Notes: generated by a model from the sequence alone, not told the origin. Positions 1-7,301 are shown, counted from the stretch's first letter. The stretch: DNA of 8,660 nucleotides from Eubacterium sp. (GCA_003520145.1 DOVJ01000090.1:1-8660), one strand, 5' to 3'. Made by a program: numbers and translations.

Positions 1-323
1 CCCATACCGCAGGTAACGAATACCATATCCGCACCCTTGATTGCCTCTGTGATCTCTTCTATACTCTCTTCTGCGGCTTTCTCACCTACCTCAGGCTTAG
101 CGCCAGCGCCAAGTCCCTTAGTAATCTTCTCGCCTATCTGAATAACCTTACTTGCTTTTGTAAACTGAAGGGCCTGTCTATCAGTATTAACAGCAACGAA
201 CTCTACGCCTGTCACACCCTCGTCTACCATACGGTTTATAGCATTATTACCGGCACCACCTACGCCGACAACTACCATCTTAGCTGAGCTAAAATCATCA
301 ATATTATTAGGAATCTCTATCAA
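1..323 (-). CDS. ftsZ: Cell division GTPase FtsZ (N-terminal part, cut by window edge)
   Basis: FtsZ is the tubulin-like GTPase that polymerises into the cytokinetic ring at midcell. Only the first 107 codons are present; the gene continues past the left edge. Visible motifs are the glycine-rich nucleotide loop VGVGGAGNNA (about residues 18-27), the conserved EFVAVNTDRQAL segment, the T3 loop GLGAGAKPEVGEKAA, and the beginning of the T4 tubulin signature (VFVTCGMG) exactly at the edge. The start is read as TTG: GGAGGA lies 7 nt upstream, no ATG or GTG fits in the preceding frame, and the first in-frame ATG (codon 15) would remove the strand that begins the GTPase fold. The gene follows ftsQ after 72 nt, with no ftsA between them. 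That gap holds its own promoter candidate, so ftsZ may be both co-transcribed and independently transcribed. Identity is essentially certain; the TTG start is well supported. Confidence 0.97.
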   Translation of the reverse strand, partial: MIEIPNNIDDFSSAKMVVVGVGGAGNNAINRMVDEGVTGVEFVAVNTDRQALQFTKASKVIQIGEKITKGLGAGAKPEVGEKAAEESIEEITEAIKGADMVFVTCGM

Positions 324-330
324 GGTTTTA

Positions 331-336
331 TCCTCC
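331..336 (-). promoter_or_regulatory. Shine-Dalgarno site of ftsZ (decides TTG start)
   Basis: GGAGGA is read on the minus strand 7 nt before the TTG codon at 323-321. It is a near-perfect anti-16S match at good spacing and is the main reason for choosing TTG over the in-frame ATG at codon 15. Confidence 0.85.
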
Positions 337-357
337 AATCAATATAATTCAACTTAC

Positions 358-386
358 ATTCTACAAAACTTTCTAGAAAAAATCAA
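358..386 (-). promoter_or_regulatory. Candidate sigma-A promoter for ftsZ
   Basis: On the minus strand, TTGATT (386-381) and TAGAAT (363-358) are separated by exactly 17 nt. They match the consensus -35 at 4 of 6 and -10 at 5 of 6 positions. The site begins just after the ftsQ stop codon and would start transcription roughly 28 nt upstream of the ftsZ TTG, leaving room for the GGAGGA site. The spacer contains the perfect 10-bp palindrome TTTCTAGAAA (370-379). Dedicated ftsZ promoters are common in other bacteria; activity here is an inference. Confidence 0.5.
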
Positions 387-395
387 GCATTTTTT

Positions 396-1469
396 TCAGT
401 CCGCTGTAAAATACAGATTCTTCTTTTGTCCGCTGCAATTTTCCAGATGCAACGTTCCGGTTCCCGGTAGTTCGTAATAAACCTGTGAAAGTTCGAATAA
501 CTTTTCAACCAGGTATTCTCCCTTTCCAAGCGATATATACAAACCGCCTTTTCTAAGTACATACTCACTCTTATAATCGAAGTTCACTTCCTCAAAGGAA
601 AGATTATATTTGTCAAGCTGTTTCTTAATCTCAAATATATCCTTCAATATGCTTTCTGTTGCGCCCATACTCTTGTTAATCTCATAATCAGTGACACTCA
701 CACCCTGTATGATCATAACATCTTCTTTTTTCGTATTAGTAACATCCAGAAGAATTCCGTCCTTGTCTATATAATAGTATAGATTATCTTTTCTTATACA
801 GCCTATGACTTCCTTCTCATATACATTGATAACAAGCTTATTCGGCCAATCACAATGTACCTCATAAGTCTCCACATAAGGTATGGACTTCTTGTCCTTA
901 AACTTATCTGACAGATAGAACCTTATAAGATTCGGTTTGCTCTGACCTTTGAATATATAGCTCGTCATCGTTTCATCGCTGACCCACTTATTGCCAGAAT
1001 ACTTGATCTCCTTAATAGTGAAGACCTTATCGTATATAAGATACAAAGTTCCAGCAATCGCAGCCAATATACTCATAACTATGAGTATATTTCGAAGAAG
1101 AATGACAAATGCTCTGAAAAGTCTCTTAGCTTTTCTGATCCTTTTCTTTCTTTTCTTGATTCTGAGCTTTCGCTCTTTTTCCCTCTGCAGAAGTCTATCC
1201 CGCTTCTGTTTTTCCTTCCTGGCTTCCTTTTCACGAGCAGCGCGCTCAGCTGCTTTTCTTCTTTCGCGCTCTCTTTGAGCCGCGCCCTGACTCGGCCTTT
1301 TCTTAACCTGTTTTGCAGATCTCGCAGACCTCATAGGCGGCTCTTCGCCCTGCTTGTAATCGTTATAGCTATAATTATAATTACCGCTATAATTCTGCCT
1401 TAAGTTACTTTGCTTTACTCCCTTTTTGTATTCATAATCCGAAGCGTGAGGCAATCTGTTATTATCCAT
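396..1469 (-). CDS. ftsQ: Cell division protein FtsQ/DivIB with long charged cytoplasmic tail
   Basis: Bitopic divisome protein that with FtsL (and FtsB/DivIC) scaffolds and activates the septal synthase FtsW-PBP. The 357-aa product has a Tyr/Asn-rich N-terminus (to about 40), a 70-residue Lys/Arg/Glu/Ala-rich segment (about 47-117), one membrane segment (about 128-146), then an extracellular POTRA domain starting near FTIKEIKYSGNKWVS (about 150-220) and the beta domain. FDxxSEYVLR and the GLYISLGKGEY stretch near the C-terminus are typical of DivIB. It is longer than Bacillus DivIB (about 263 aa), mainly because of the cytoplasmic tail. An ATG at 1478 would add three residues and overlap ftsW by 8 nt, but it lacks a spaced ribosome site. 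The chosen ATG has GAGG 9 nt upstream and lies one base after the ftsW stop. Tight spacing indicates coupling to ftsW. Confidence 0.93.
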   Translation of the reverse strand: MDNNRLPHASDYEYKKGVKQSNLRQNYSGNYNYSYNDYKQGEEPPMRSARSAKQVKKRPSQGAAQRERERRKAAERAAREKEARKEKQKRDRLLQREKERKLRIKKRKKRIRKAKRLFRAFVILLRNILIVMSILAAIAGTLYLIYDKVFTIKEIKYSGNKWVSDETMTSYIFKGQSKPNLIRFYLSDKFKDKKSIPYVETYEVHCDWPNKLVINVYEKEVIGCIRKDNLYYYIDKDGILLDVTNTKKEDVMIIQGVSVTDYEINKSMGATESILKDIFEIKKQLDKYNLSFEEVNFDYKSEYVLRKGGLYISLGKGEYLVEKLFELSQVYYELPGTGTLHLENCSGQKKNLYFTAD

Positions 1470-1470
1470 A

Positions 1471-2679
1471 TCAGTCATCCTCTAATCTGATCTTGCTGGA
1501 AACTCCAAGCACCAGCCCAATCTCGGCCAGAGTAAATATAAGTGCCGAACCACCCGAACTGATAAAAGGGAGTGTAACACCAGTATTCGGGATAAAGTTG
1601 ACGTTGACAGCCATATGTAAGAACACCTGTATACTTAGGTGCATGGCAACAGCCGTACATATAAGTGAGCCATACAGATCAGGTGCACTCTGCGCAACCC
1701 AGAAGATTCTCCAGATAAGCATCATGTATGCAATCAACAGAAAAAGACTTCCCCAGTATCCGAATTCCTCGCAAACAATAGCATAAGCCATATCATTTTG
1801 CGCTTCCGGAACTATGGTCTTCTCGCTTCCATTACCAAGACCCTTACCTATGAATCCACCAGAACCGATAGCATACAGAGCATGAATAGTCTGATACCCC
1901 TTGTCTTCACTTACCATATCAAGATTCTTCCAGGCAAGAAGTCTTTCGTTACGAAAGCTTCCTTCGCTCTTTTCGTTGCCCTGTTCAGCATTGAGATAAT
2001 CAGCTCTCTTAGCCTCTTCTCCAAGCTTCAGAGAATACTTTCCGGCAAAGATATAGCCCACAACACCTATGACCATACATACCAAAAAAAGCTTCACATG
2101 CTTCTTAAGAACAAAAAGCATACTAACTCCTATTCCAGATATGATAAGTGCCGTACTTAAGTTATTGTTGATCTTATATACAAGAGCAGAAACTATCGCC
2201 GACAAAACAACTACAAATATCTCATTCTGATAACCTTCTTTTATCTTCCTGTAGCAATTGCACATATAATATGCAAAGAACATGATCATAAATGTCTTGG
2301 CAAGCTCTACAACAGATATGGTAACAGGTCCGATCTTGATGGAACGAAGCGCACCATTCTTAACATTAGCAGGTATTACCTTAACAAGGAAGATAGATAC
2401 TATCGCTGCCCAGTAATACAGCTTACCGAATCTGTACCATACATGATAATCAACCACAAGAAAAAAGATAAGCCCCAAAAGCGCTATCGTGCTGTAGAAC
2501 ACCTGTGATTTAAGATAGATCATACCATACTTCTGGGAAGTGGCTGTATAGATGACTATGATACCAAAGGTCATAAGGCAGAGCACACAAATAAGCAGGG
2601 TAAAGTCAAAACCGCTGTACACCTTGTTTATGATGGTTTTTACTTTATTCTTCTTTCTGCTTTTTTGCTCCTTCTCCAT
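1471..2679 (-). CDS. ftsW: SEDS-family septal peptidoglycan polymerase FtsW
   Basis: Integral membrane glycosyltransferase that polymerises lipid II into glycan strands at the septum, working with the class B PBP encoded two genes upstream. The 402-aa protein has a basic cytoplasmic N-terminus (to about 22), then about ten hydrophobic segments. The large extracellular loop is about 213-288, followed by the VPEAQNDMAYAIVCEE signature whose Asp296 aligns with the catalytic Asp of RodA/FtsW, and the C-terminal FIPNTGVTLPFISSGGSAL signature (372-390). Two other SEDS signatures are altered: the usual QPSE motif reads SVVE (122-125, Glu kept) and the PDxGT-like motif reads NNLST (182-186). Only 6 nt separate it from murD, and its ribosome site (AAGGG) lies in the murD tail. 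SpoVE is a close paralogue; the position beside ftsQ and ftsZ favours FtsW. Confidence 0.93.
   Translation of the reverse strand: MEKEQKSRKKNKVKTIINKVYSGFDFTLLICVLCLMTFGIIVIYTATSQKYGMIYLKSQVFYSTIALLGLIFFLVVDYHVWYRFGKLYYWAAIVSIFLVKVIPANVKNGALRSIKIGPVTISVVELAKTFMIMFFAYYMCNCYRKIKEGYQNEIFVVVLSAIVSALVYKINNNLSTALIISGIGVSMLFVLKKHVKLFLVCMVIGVVGYIFAGKYSLKLGEEAKRADYLNAEQGNEKSEGSFRNERLLAWKNLDMVSEDKGYQTIHALYAIGSGGFIGKGLGNGSEKTIVPEAQNDMAYAIVCEEFGYWGSLFLLIAYMMLIWRIFWVAQSAPDLYGSLICTAVAMHLSIQVFLHMAVNVNFIPNTGVTLPFISSGGSALIFTLAEIGLVLGVSSKIRLEDD
1479..1482 (-). promoter_or_regulatory. Shine-Dalgarno site deciding the ftsQ start
   Basis: GAGG on the minus strand is 9 nt before the ATG at 1469-1467 but directly abuts the alternative ATG at 1478-1476, which is too close for initiation. 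It lies inside the last codons of ftsW. Confidence 0.55.
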
Positions 2680-2685
2680 CTTATC

Positions 2686-4035
2686 TTACCCTTTATATCC
2701 TCTGACTTTTTCTTTGAATATGCGTCCTCGCTGCTCATATCCCTCAAACATATCCCAGCTCGCACATGCAGGTGAAAGAAGCACCGCATCACCAGATGTT
2801 GCACTGTCATGACATACTTCTATCGCCTCTTCAAAGGTATCACATTCAGTGATATTTGTAAACCCTTTTTGAATAGCAAGTTTTTTGATTTCTTCCTTGG
2901 TTTCACCGATAAGAACAAGTTTTTTAACCTTATCTCCAAAAGAATCTATAAATGAATCAAAAGGAACATGCTTGTCATAGCCACCAGCTATGAGTATCGT
3001 AGGTCTCTCCATCGCTTCTATCGCCTTAATAGACGCATCCGGATTCGTTCCCTTAGAATCGTTGTAATAGATGACACCATCTATTTCCTCAACATACTCG
3101 ATTCTGTGCTCAACTGCCTTGAAAGTCTTCACAGTATCTATGATGATGTCATAAGGAACACCCATACATACGCACATAGCAACAGCTGCCATAACATTTT
3201 CATAATTATGCTTGCCGATGAGATTCATATCATGAACATTCATGAGCTTGCGAACCTCTTTGCCATCGTTGTACATGATCATATCACCATCAAGATAAGC
3301 GCCGACCGTAACCTTCTTCGATGAACTGAAGTATACCACCTTGGCAGCCGGCTTAAAATCGCAAAGCCATTCATCGTCAGCATTCAGAACACAATAATCA
3401 TCGGAAGTCTGGAACTTCGCAACATCCTTCTTTGCCTGAACATAATTCTCCATAGACTTATGTCTGTCTATGTGATCAGGTGTGATATTAAGTATAGCAC
3501 TTACCTTTGGTGCAAATGTCTTGACAGTCTCTAACTGAAAACTGCTTATCTCAGCTACTGTAACGCTGTCAGATGATGTCTTCATAACCTCTGCTGTATA
3601 AGGGAAACCTATGTTGCCAACCACATATGTCTTCTCGTTGTAAGCCTTCATAATCGCGCCAACCAAAGAAGTTGTTGTAGTCTTGCCGTTCGTACCTGTT
3701 ATAGCCATAACAGTTCCCTTCTCAAACATATAGGCAAGTTCTATCTCGCCTATGACAGGCATATTATCAGCCTCAAATCTCTTCACTATATCACTATATA
3801 TAGATACACCGGGACTAATAACAGCTACATCGCAGCCTTGTGGATATTCCTTCACACACAACTTCATGTTAGAAGGATAATCACCGCCAAATCTCGCCTT
3901 AAGTTTAGCATCATCCGGCTGATTGTCATCATACAGATACACCTCTTTTGCTATAGGCGCAAGAAGCTTTGTTGCAGCCACACCACTTATGCCTGTACCG
4001 ACAACTACTATTTTCTTATCTTTTAATTCAATCAT
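2686..4035 (-). CDS. murD: UDP-N-acetylmuramoyl-L-alanine--D-glutamate ligase MurD
   Basis: Cytoplasmic ATP-dependent ligase adding D-glutamate to UDP-MurNAc-L-Ala, the second amino-acid step of peptidoglycan precursor synthesis. The 449-aa length is normal for MurD. Domain 1 opens with KIVVVGTGISGVAA (8-21). The central ATPase domain has the P-loop GTNGKTTTT (114-122), AEISSFQLE (161-169), LNITPDHIDRH (182-192) and GKHNYEN (274-280). The C-terminal domain has EHRIE (309-313), NDSKGTNPDAS (325-335), GGYDK and SPACASWDMFEGYEQRG (421-437). An ATG 27 nt upstream would extend it by nine residues (458 aa), but those codons lie in the basic PBP tail and precede the family's normal start. The chosen ATG has GAGG 9 nt upstream and overlaps the PBP gene by 8 nt (ATGATTGA). 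mraY, which usually precedes murD, is absent. Confidence 0.97.
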   Translation of the reverse strand: MIELKDKKIVVVGTGISGVAATKLLAPIAKEVYLYDDNQPDDAKLKARFGGDYPSNMKLCVKEYPQGCDVAVISPGVSIYSDIVKRFEADNMPVIGEIELAYMFEKGTVMAITGTNGKTTTTSLVGAIMKAYNEKTYVVGNIGFPYTAEVMKTSSDSVTVAEISSFQLETVKTFAPKVSAILNITPDHIDRHKSMENYVQAKKDVAKFQTSDDYCVLNADDEWLCDFKPAAKVVYFSSSKKVTVGAYLDGDMIMYNDGKEVRKLMNVHDMNLIGKHNYENVMAAVAMCVCMGVPYDIIIDTVKTFKAVEHRIEYVEEIDGVIYYNDSKGTNPDASIKAIEAMERPTILIAGGYDKHVPFDSFIDSFGDKVKKLVLIGETKEEIKKLAIQKGFTNITECDTFEEAIEVCHDSATSGDAVLLSPACASWDMFEGYEQRGRIFKEKVRGYKG

Positions 4036-5881
4036 CTGTAGCAACCTCTTTTTTCTTAACATTCAGATAAGGAAGGATATCTGTCATAATCTTACTTGAT
4101 ATCTCCTTTGCAGACGGCGAATGATCATTAGCAGGGTCACCCGGCTCATCAACCACCACATATACGACAACCTGAGGATCTTCTATCGGCGCGAAACCGA
4201 TGAAAGAAAGAACGAATCTGTTCTCACCTCTTGGTATCTTCTCGGCAGTACCTGTTTTTCCTCCCACAGTATAGCCTTCTACCTTCGCAAGTCCTGCAGT
4301 ACCACCCTCTACAGTATGATACAAAAACTCACGAAGAGTATCCGAAGTTTCCTGTGTGATAGTTCTTCTAAGGAGTGTCGGACTAGCTTCCTTAATAAGC
4401 TCACCCCTATAATTGAAGACACTTTTAAGGAGGTATGGCTGATAATAATATCCGCCGTTGATTAAGGAACAGAAACCGGTCGAAACCTGAATCATCGTTG
4501 TATTCATACTCTGTCCGAAAGAGTTTGTTGCCAAATCGACATCCTGCATCTTTTCAAGAGGAATTATAAGTCCAAGCTCTTCACCTATGGCATCTATACC
4601 AGTCTTCTGGCCAAAGCCAAACAGAGCCTGATATGAGCTTAACATCTCTTTACCCTCTATGGCAGCTATCTGCATGAGAGCATCATTGCAGGAATTCATG
4701 ATGGTCTCTTCAAGAGTTTCCTCACCATGGCCCCATGTTCTGTCACAGTGAATGTTGAAACCACCTACAGCTTCATAACCATCACATACGAATTTCATAT
4801 TAGTATTAAGCACTTTCTCATCAAGACCTGTCGCAACCGTAAAAGGCTTAATAACAGAACCCGGCTCATATACAGTGCTTATACAGAAGTTCTTCCAACG
4901 AGCACTAAGCGCTTCTTCCTTATCCTTATCTGTCATAACAGCAATCTCTTCAGGAGTTGCTACAGCAGAAAGATCTCTTATGTTATTAAGATCAAAGTTC
5001 GGATAATCGACCATGGCATATATCTCACCAGTCTTAGGATTCTGAACTATAACACCAGTAGCCTTAGAGCCATACTCTTCGTTATATTCACGAACATACT
5101 TTTCAGCTGTGCTCTGTATGAAGTAATCGATAGTAAGCGCGAGATTGTTGCCGTTTACAGCTTCAACCTTCTTAATACTTGTGCCGTTATCACCATCTAC
5201 GTACTGATATTCAACGCCATCAGTTCCAGTAAGAAGATCGTTATAGTACAATTCGATTCCCAACTCGCCACCACCGTCAAACTTAGCGCTTCCTATAACG
5301 TCACAGGCAAATGTACCGAAAGGATATTCTCTTCTAAAAGTATCCTCAAACCACACAGCCTTAAGAGGAATATCACTTCTATCCTTGATAGCCTGTGCAT
5401 AAGCAAGTATCTGATCTTCCTTAAGATCCTTCTTATATCTGTAGAACTTACTTGAAGGATTGGATATCATGTACTCTCTCACCTCTTCAACATCAACTAT
5501 ATCCGGCATAGTCTCGCGAAGAAGCTGGCAAAGTGCATCAAGCTTCTTTGAATCTATAACCGAAGTGCCCTTCTTGACCATAACCGAAGGATCAAGGATG
5601 ATATTGTAAAGTTTGGTATTATAGGCAAGAACCATACCATTTCTATCCCATATCTGACCTCTTGTGGCACTGACGGTTTCCATCCTCTTCGACTGAGTTC
5701 TTAAAGCCGCCTTAGAGTACTCATCACCCTTATTCAGGGTGATCATAAGAGTCTTGATACTGAGCATTAAAAATGCTATGGCTATCAATATGTATGCAAT
5801 TTTAGTTCTAAGTACATAGCCCACGCTAACAGACTTGTAATTAATCTTTTTCTTCTTTTTTCCTTTACGCTTAACAGCCAT
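4028..5881 (-). CDS. ftsI: Class B penicillin-binding protein, septal transpeptidase (FtsI/PbpB/SpoVD type)
   Basis: Membrane-anchored D,D-transpeptidase that cross-links septal peptidoglycan in partnership with FtsW. The 617-aa protein has a very basic cytoplasmic N-terminus (residues 1-27), one membrane anchor (about 28-49), then the class B dimerisation/pedestal domain beginning with ATRGQIWDRNGMVLAYN (72-88). The transpeptidase domain carries all three active-site motifs: SVIK (Ser342 nucleophile, Lys345), SCN (397-399) and KTG (542-544). The protein ends about 45 residues after the last strand motif, so there are no PASTA domains, unlike Bacillus PbpB and SpoVD. The operon holds only one such PBP, whereas Bacillus has two in tandem, so vegetative (ftsI/pbpB) and sporulation (spoVD) roles cannot be separated from sequence. 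A ribosome site GAGG lies 5 nt before the ATG; the gap from ftsL is 10 nt. Confidence 0.93.
   Translation of the reverse strand: MAVKRKGKKKKKINYKSVSVGYVLRTKIAYILIAIAFLMLSIKTLMITLNKGDEYSKAALRTQSKRMETVSATRGQIWDRNGMVLAYNTKLYNIILDPSVMVKKGTSVIDSKKLDALCQLLRETMPDIVDVEEVREYMISNPSSKFYRYKKDLKEDQILAYAQAIKDRSDIPLKAVWFEDTFRREYPFGTFACDVIGSAKFDGGGELGIELYYNDLLTGTDGVEYQYVDGDNGTSIKKVEAVNGNNLALTIDYFIQSTAEKYVREYNEEYGSKATGVIVQNPKTGEIYAMVDYPNFDLNNIRDLSAVATPEEIAVMTDKDKEEALSARWKNFCISTVYEPGSVIKPFTVATGLDEKVLNTNMKFVCDGYEAVGGFNIHCDRTWGHGEETLEETIMNSCNDALMQIAAIEGKEMLSSYQALFGFGQKTGIDAIGEELGLIIPLEKMQDVDLATNSFGQSMNTTMIQVSTGFCSLINGGYYYQPYLLKSVFNYRGELIKEASPTLLRRTITQETSDTLREFLYHTVEGGTAGLAKVEGYTVGGKTGTAEKIPRGENRFVLSFIGFAPIEDPQVVVYVVVDEPGDPANDHSPSAKEISSKIMTDILPYLNVKKKEVATDD
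4045..4048 (-). promoter_or_regulatory. Shine-Dalgarno site deciding the murD start
   Basis: GAGG on the minus strand stands 9 nt before the ATG at 4035-4033, inside the last codons of the PBP gene. The upstream ATG at 4062 has no comparable site. This is the same GAGG-N9-ATG arrangement seen at ftsQ. Confidence 0.6.
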
Positions 5882-5891
5882 ATCGACCTCG

Positions 5892-6341
5892 TCACTTTAC
5901 TTCAGGTACTTCCTTATACTGCTTAACATACTCAAGTGTACCTCTTTTATATTCCTTAACCTGATCGTTGCTAACCTTGACCATGCCGTATCCGATTGCC
6001 TTATCATATATAGCATTGTAATCGATAGAGCTGAGAACCTTGTTCTCTTCGGCATCATTATCAAGAGCAAGCTTATCTATTCTTGCTGATAAGCTATGTA
6101 TATTCTCTCTGTTAGAAGCGTTAGTTTCCTTAAGCTTTATAAGCGAAACGCTCAAAGTAACGATAAGAACTGCTGTGATTGTAAGGATTATAAGATTACT
6201 GATTCCCACGGCAGGAAATACCAGCACATCCTTCACAACAACTTTTTCTTTCTTCTCTTCTCTTCTTCTCTCTATATCAGGAAGAGCGCTTGCTCTTCTT
6301 ACAGTATTGCCTTCTGTGTAATAATAACTTCTTGCTGCCAT
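5892..6341 (-). CDS. ftsL: Septum formation protein FtsL-like
   Basis: Small bitopic divisome protein that forms a coiled-coil complex with FtsQ/DivIB and DivIC and activates FtsW-PBP. FtsL sequences are poorly conserved, so the call rests on architecture and position. It has 149 residues, with a charged cytoplasmic N-terminus containing ERRREEKKEK (24-33), a single membrane segment (about 47-68), then a heptad-like charged helix (about 68-105, with SLIKLKE, HSLSARIDKL) and a short YDKAIGYGMVK segment resembling the C-terminal part of the FtsL/DivIC family. It sits between rsmH and the septal PBP, the classical ftsL place. The start has AGGAG 10 nt upstream and follows rsmH by 21 nt. FtsL proteins in other species are often near 100-120 aa; the extra length is mostly at the two ends. 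Confidence 0.85.
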   Translation of the reverse strand: MAARSYYYTEGNTVRRASALPDIERRREEKKEKVVVKDVLVFPAVGISNLIILTITAVLIVTLSVSLIKLKETNASNRENIHSLSARIDKLALDNDAEENKVLSSIDYNAIYDKAIGYGMVKVSNDQVKEYKRGTLEYVKQYKEVPEVK

Positions 6342-6362
6342 ACCTTCTCTTCTCCTTGTTTC

Positions 6363-7301
6363 TTAAACTCTCTCAAAAACCCTTAACTTCGCGCTTTTCG
6401 ATCTTGGATTCTTAGCAAGCTCCTCTTCACTTGCTACTATAGGCTTTCTGTTAACCTCGAACCCTAACGAAACGGCTCCACACACACAAACCGGTAATCT
6501 CGGCGGACAAGTACACGGATTTGCAGCTTTCTTAAAAGCCTGCTTCACAATCCTGTCCTCAAGACTGTGAAAAGTAATAACACAAAGTCTTCCGCCAACC
6601 TTAAGCCGCTTTATCATACCCTCGATAGAATCACTGAGAACATCAAGTTCACCATTCACTTCTATCCTTATAGCCTGAAAAGTCTGCTTTGCTGGATGAG
6701 ATCCCTTGAATCTTATCTTAGCCGGAATAGCCTCCTTAATCACTTCACTAAGTTCAAATGTAGTGGCTATCGGTTTTTCTGCTCTTCTCATGCATATGTG
6801 CTTAGCGATATTGCGTGCAAAGCGATCCTCTCCATAATCCCTTATTATTCTGTATAATCTATCCTCATCATATTCATTAACAACTTCATATGCGCTAAGA
6901 TCGCGCCTCTTATCCATCCTCATATCAAGAGGACCATCATAGTTATAAGAAAAACCTCTGTCTGCTGTATCAAGCTGATAGGAAGAAACTCCTATATCTA
7001 TCAATATTCCGTCAACCTTATCGACCCCATGATCATCAAGAACCCGTCCAAAGTTCACATAATTATCTCTTACTATAGTCACCTTAGACAGAAGTCCCAA
7101 ACCATCGAGTCTGTCAGTTGCCGCACGAACAGCATCCTCATCCTGATCGATTCCATACAGATGCCCCGACTCAAGATGCGAAGCTATGACACTTGAGTGT
7201 CCTGCACCACCAAGTGTGCCATCAACATATATTCCGTCTTTCTTAATATTAAGACCTTCTATTGTCTCATCTAACAACACTGGCTTGTGACTGAATTCCA
7301 T
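6363..7301 (-). CDS. rsmH: 16S rRNA (cytosine(1402)-N(4))-methyltransferase RsmH (MraW)
   Basis: SAM-dependent methyltransferase that modifies N4 of C1402 in the 16S rRNA decoding centre. The 312-aa length is normal for the family. Motifs in order: HKPVLLDETIEGL (5-17), the SAM loop YVDGTLGGAGHS (25-36), GIDQDEDA (50-57), DGILIDIGVSSYQLD (97-111), RGFSYNYDGPLDMRMD (115-130), QAIRIEVN (209-216), ITFHSLEDRIVK (242-253) and the C-terminal NPRSKSAKLRVFERV (298-312). A four-cysteine cluster, CTC (263-265) and CVC (272-274), lies just after the HSLEDR motif. The start has the strong ribosome site GGAGGT four bases upstream in the 33-nt gap after mraZ, matching the invariant mraZ-mraW order of dcw clusters. 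Confidence 0.97.
   Translation of the reverse strand: MEFSHKPVLLDETIEGLNIKKDGIYVDGTLGGAGHSSVIASHLESGHLYGIDQDEDAVRAATDRLDGLGLLSKVTIVRDNYVNFGRVLDDHGVDKVDGILIDIGVSSYQLDTADRGFSYNYDGPLDMRMDKRRDLSAYEVVNEYDEDRLYRIIRDYGEDRFARNIAKHICMRRAEKPIATTFELSEVIKEAIPAKIRFKGSHPAKQTFQAIRIEVNGELDVLSDSIEGMIKRLKVGGRLCVITFHSLEDRIVKQAFKKAANPCTCPPRLPVCVCGAVSLGFEVNRKPIVASEEELAKNPRSKSAKLRVFERV

Noticed and set aside
377..395. A-T hairpin AAAAAAT-CAAGC-ATTTTTT after ftsQ as a terminator
   Set aside because: The stem has only A-T pairs with no G-C core and overlaps the -35 of the ftsZ promoter candidate, so it is too weak to end transcription.
4036..4062. Nine-residue N-terminal extension of MurD (MLRKKRLLQ)
   Set aside because: It is the +1 reading of the basic PBP tail, lacks a ribosome site, and precedes the standard MurD start at MIELKDKK.
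4727..5455. A 242-codon open frame on the plus strand inside the PBP gene
   Set aside because: It is the complement of a gene with clear PBP motifs, its product has no recognisable domain, and it has no ribosome site. Other plus-strand frames over ftsQ, ftsW, murD, ftsL and rsmH are rejected for the same reasons.
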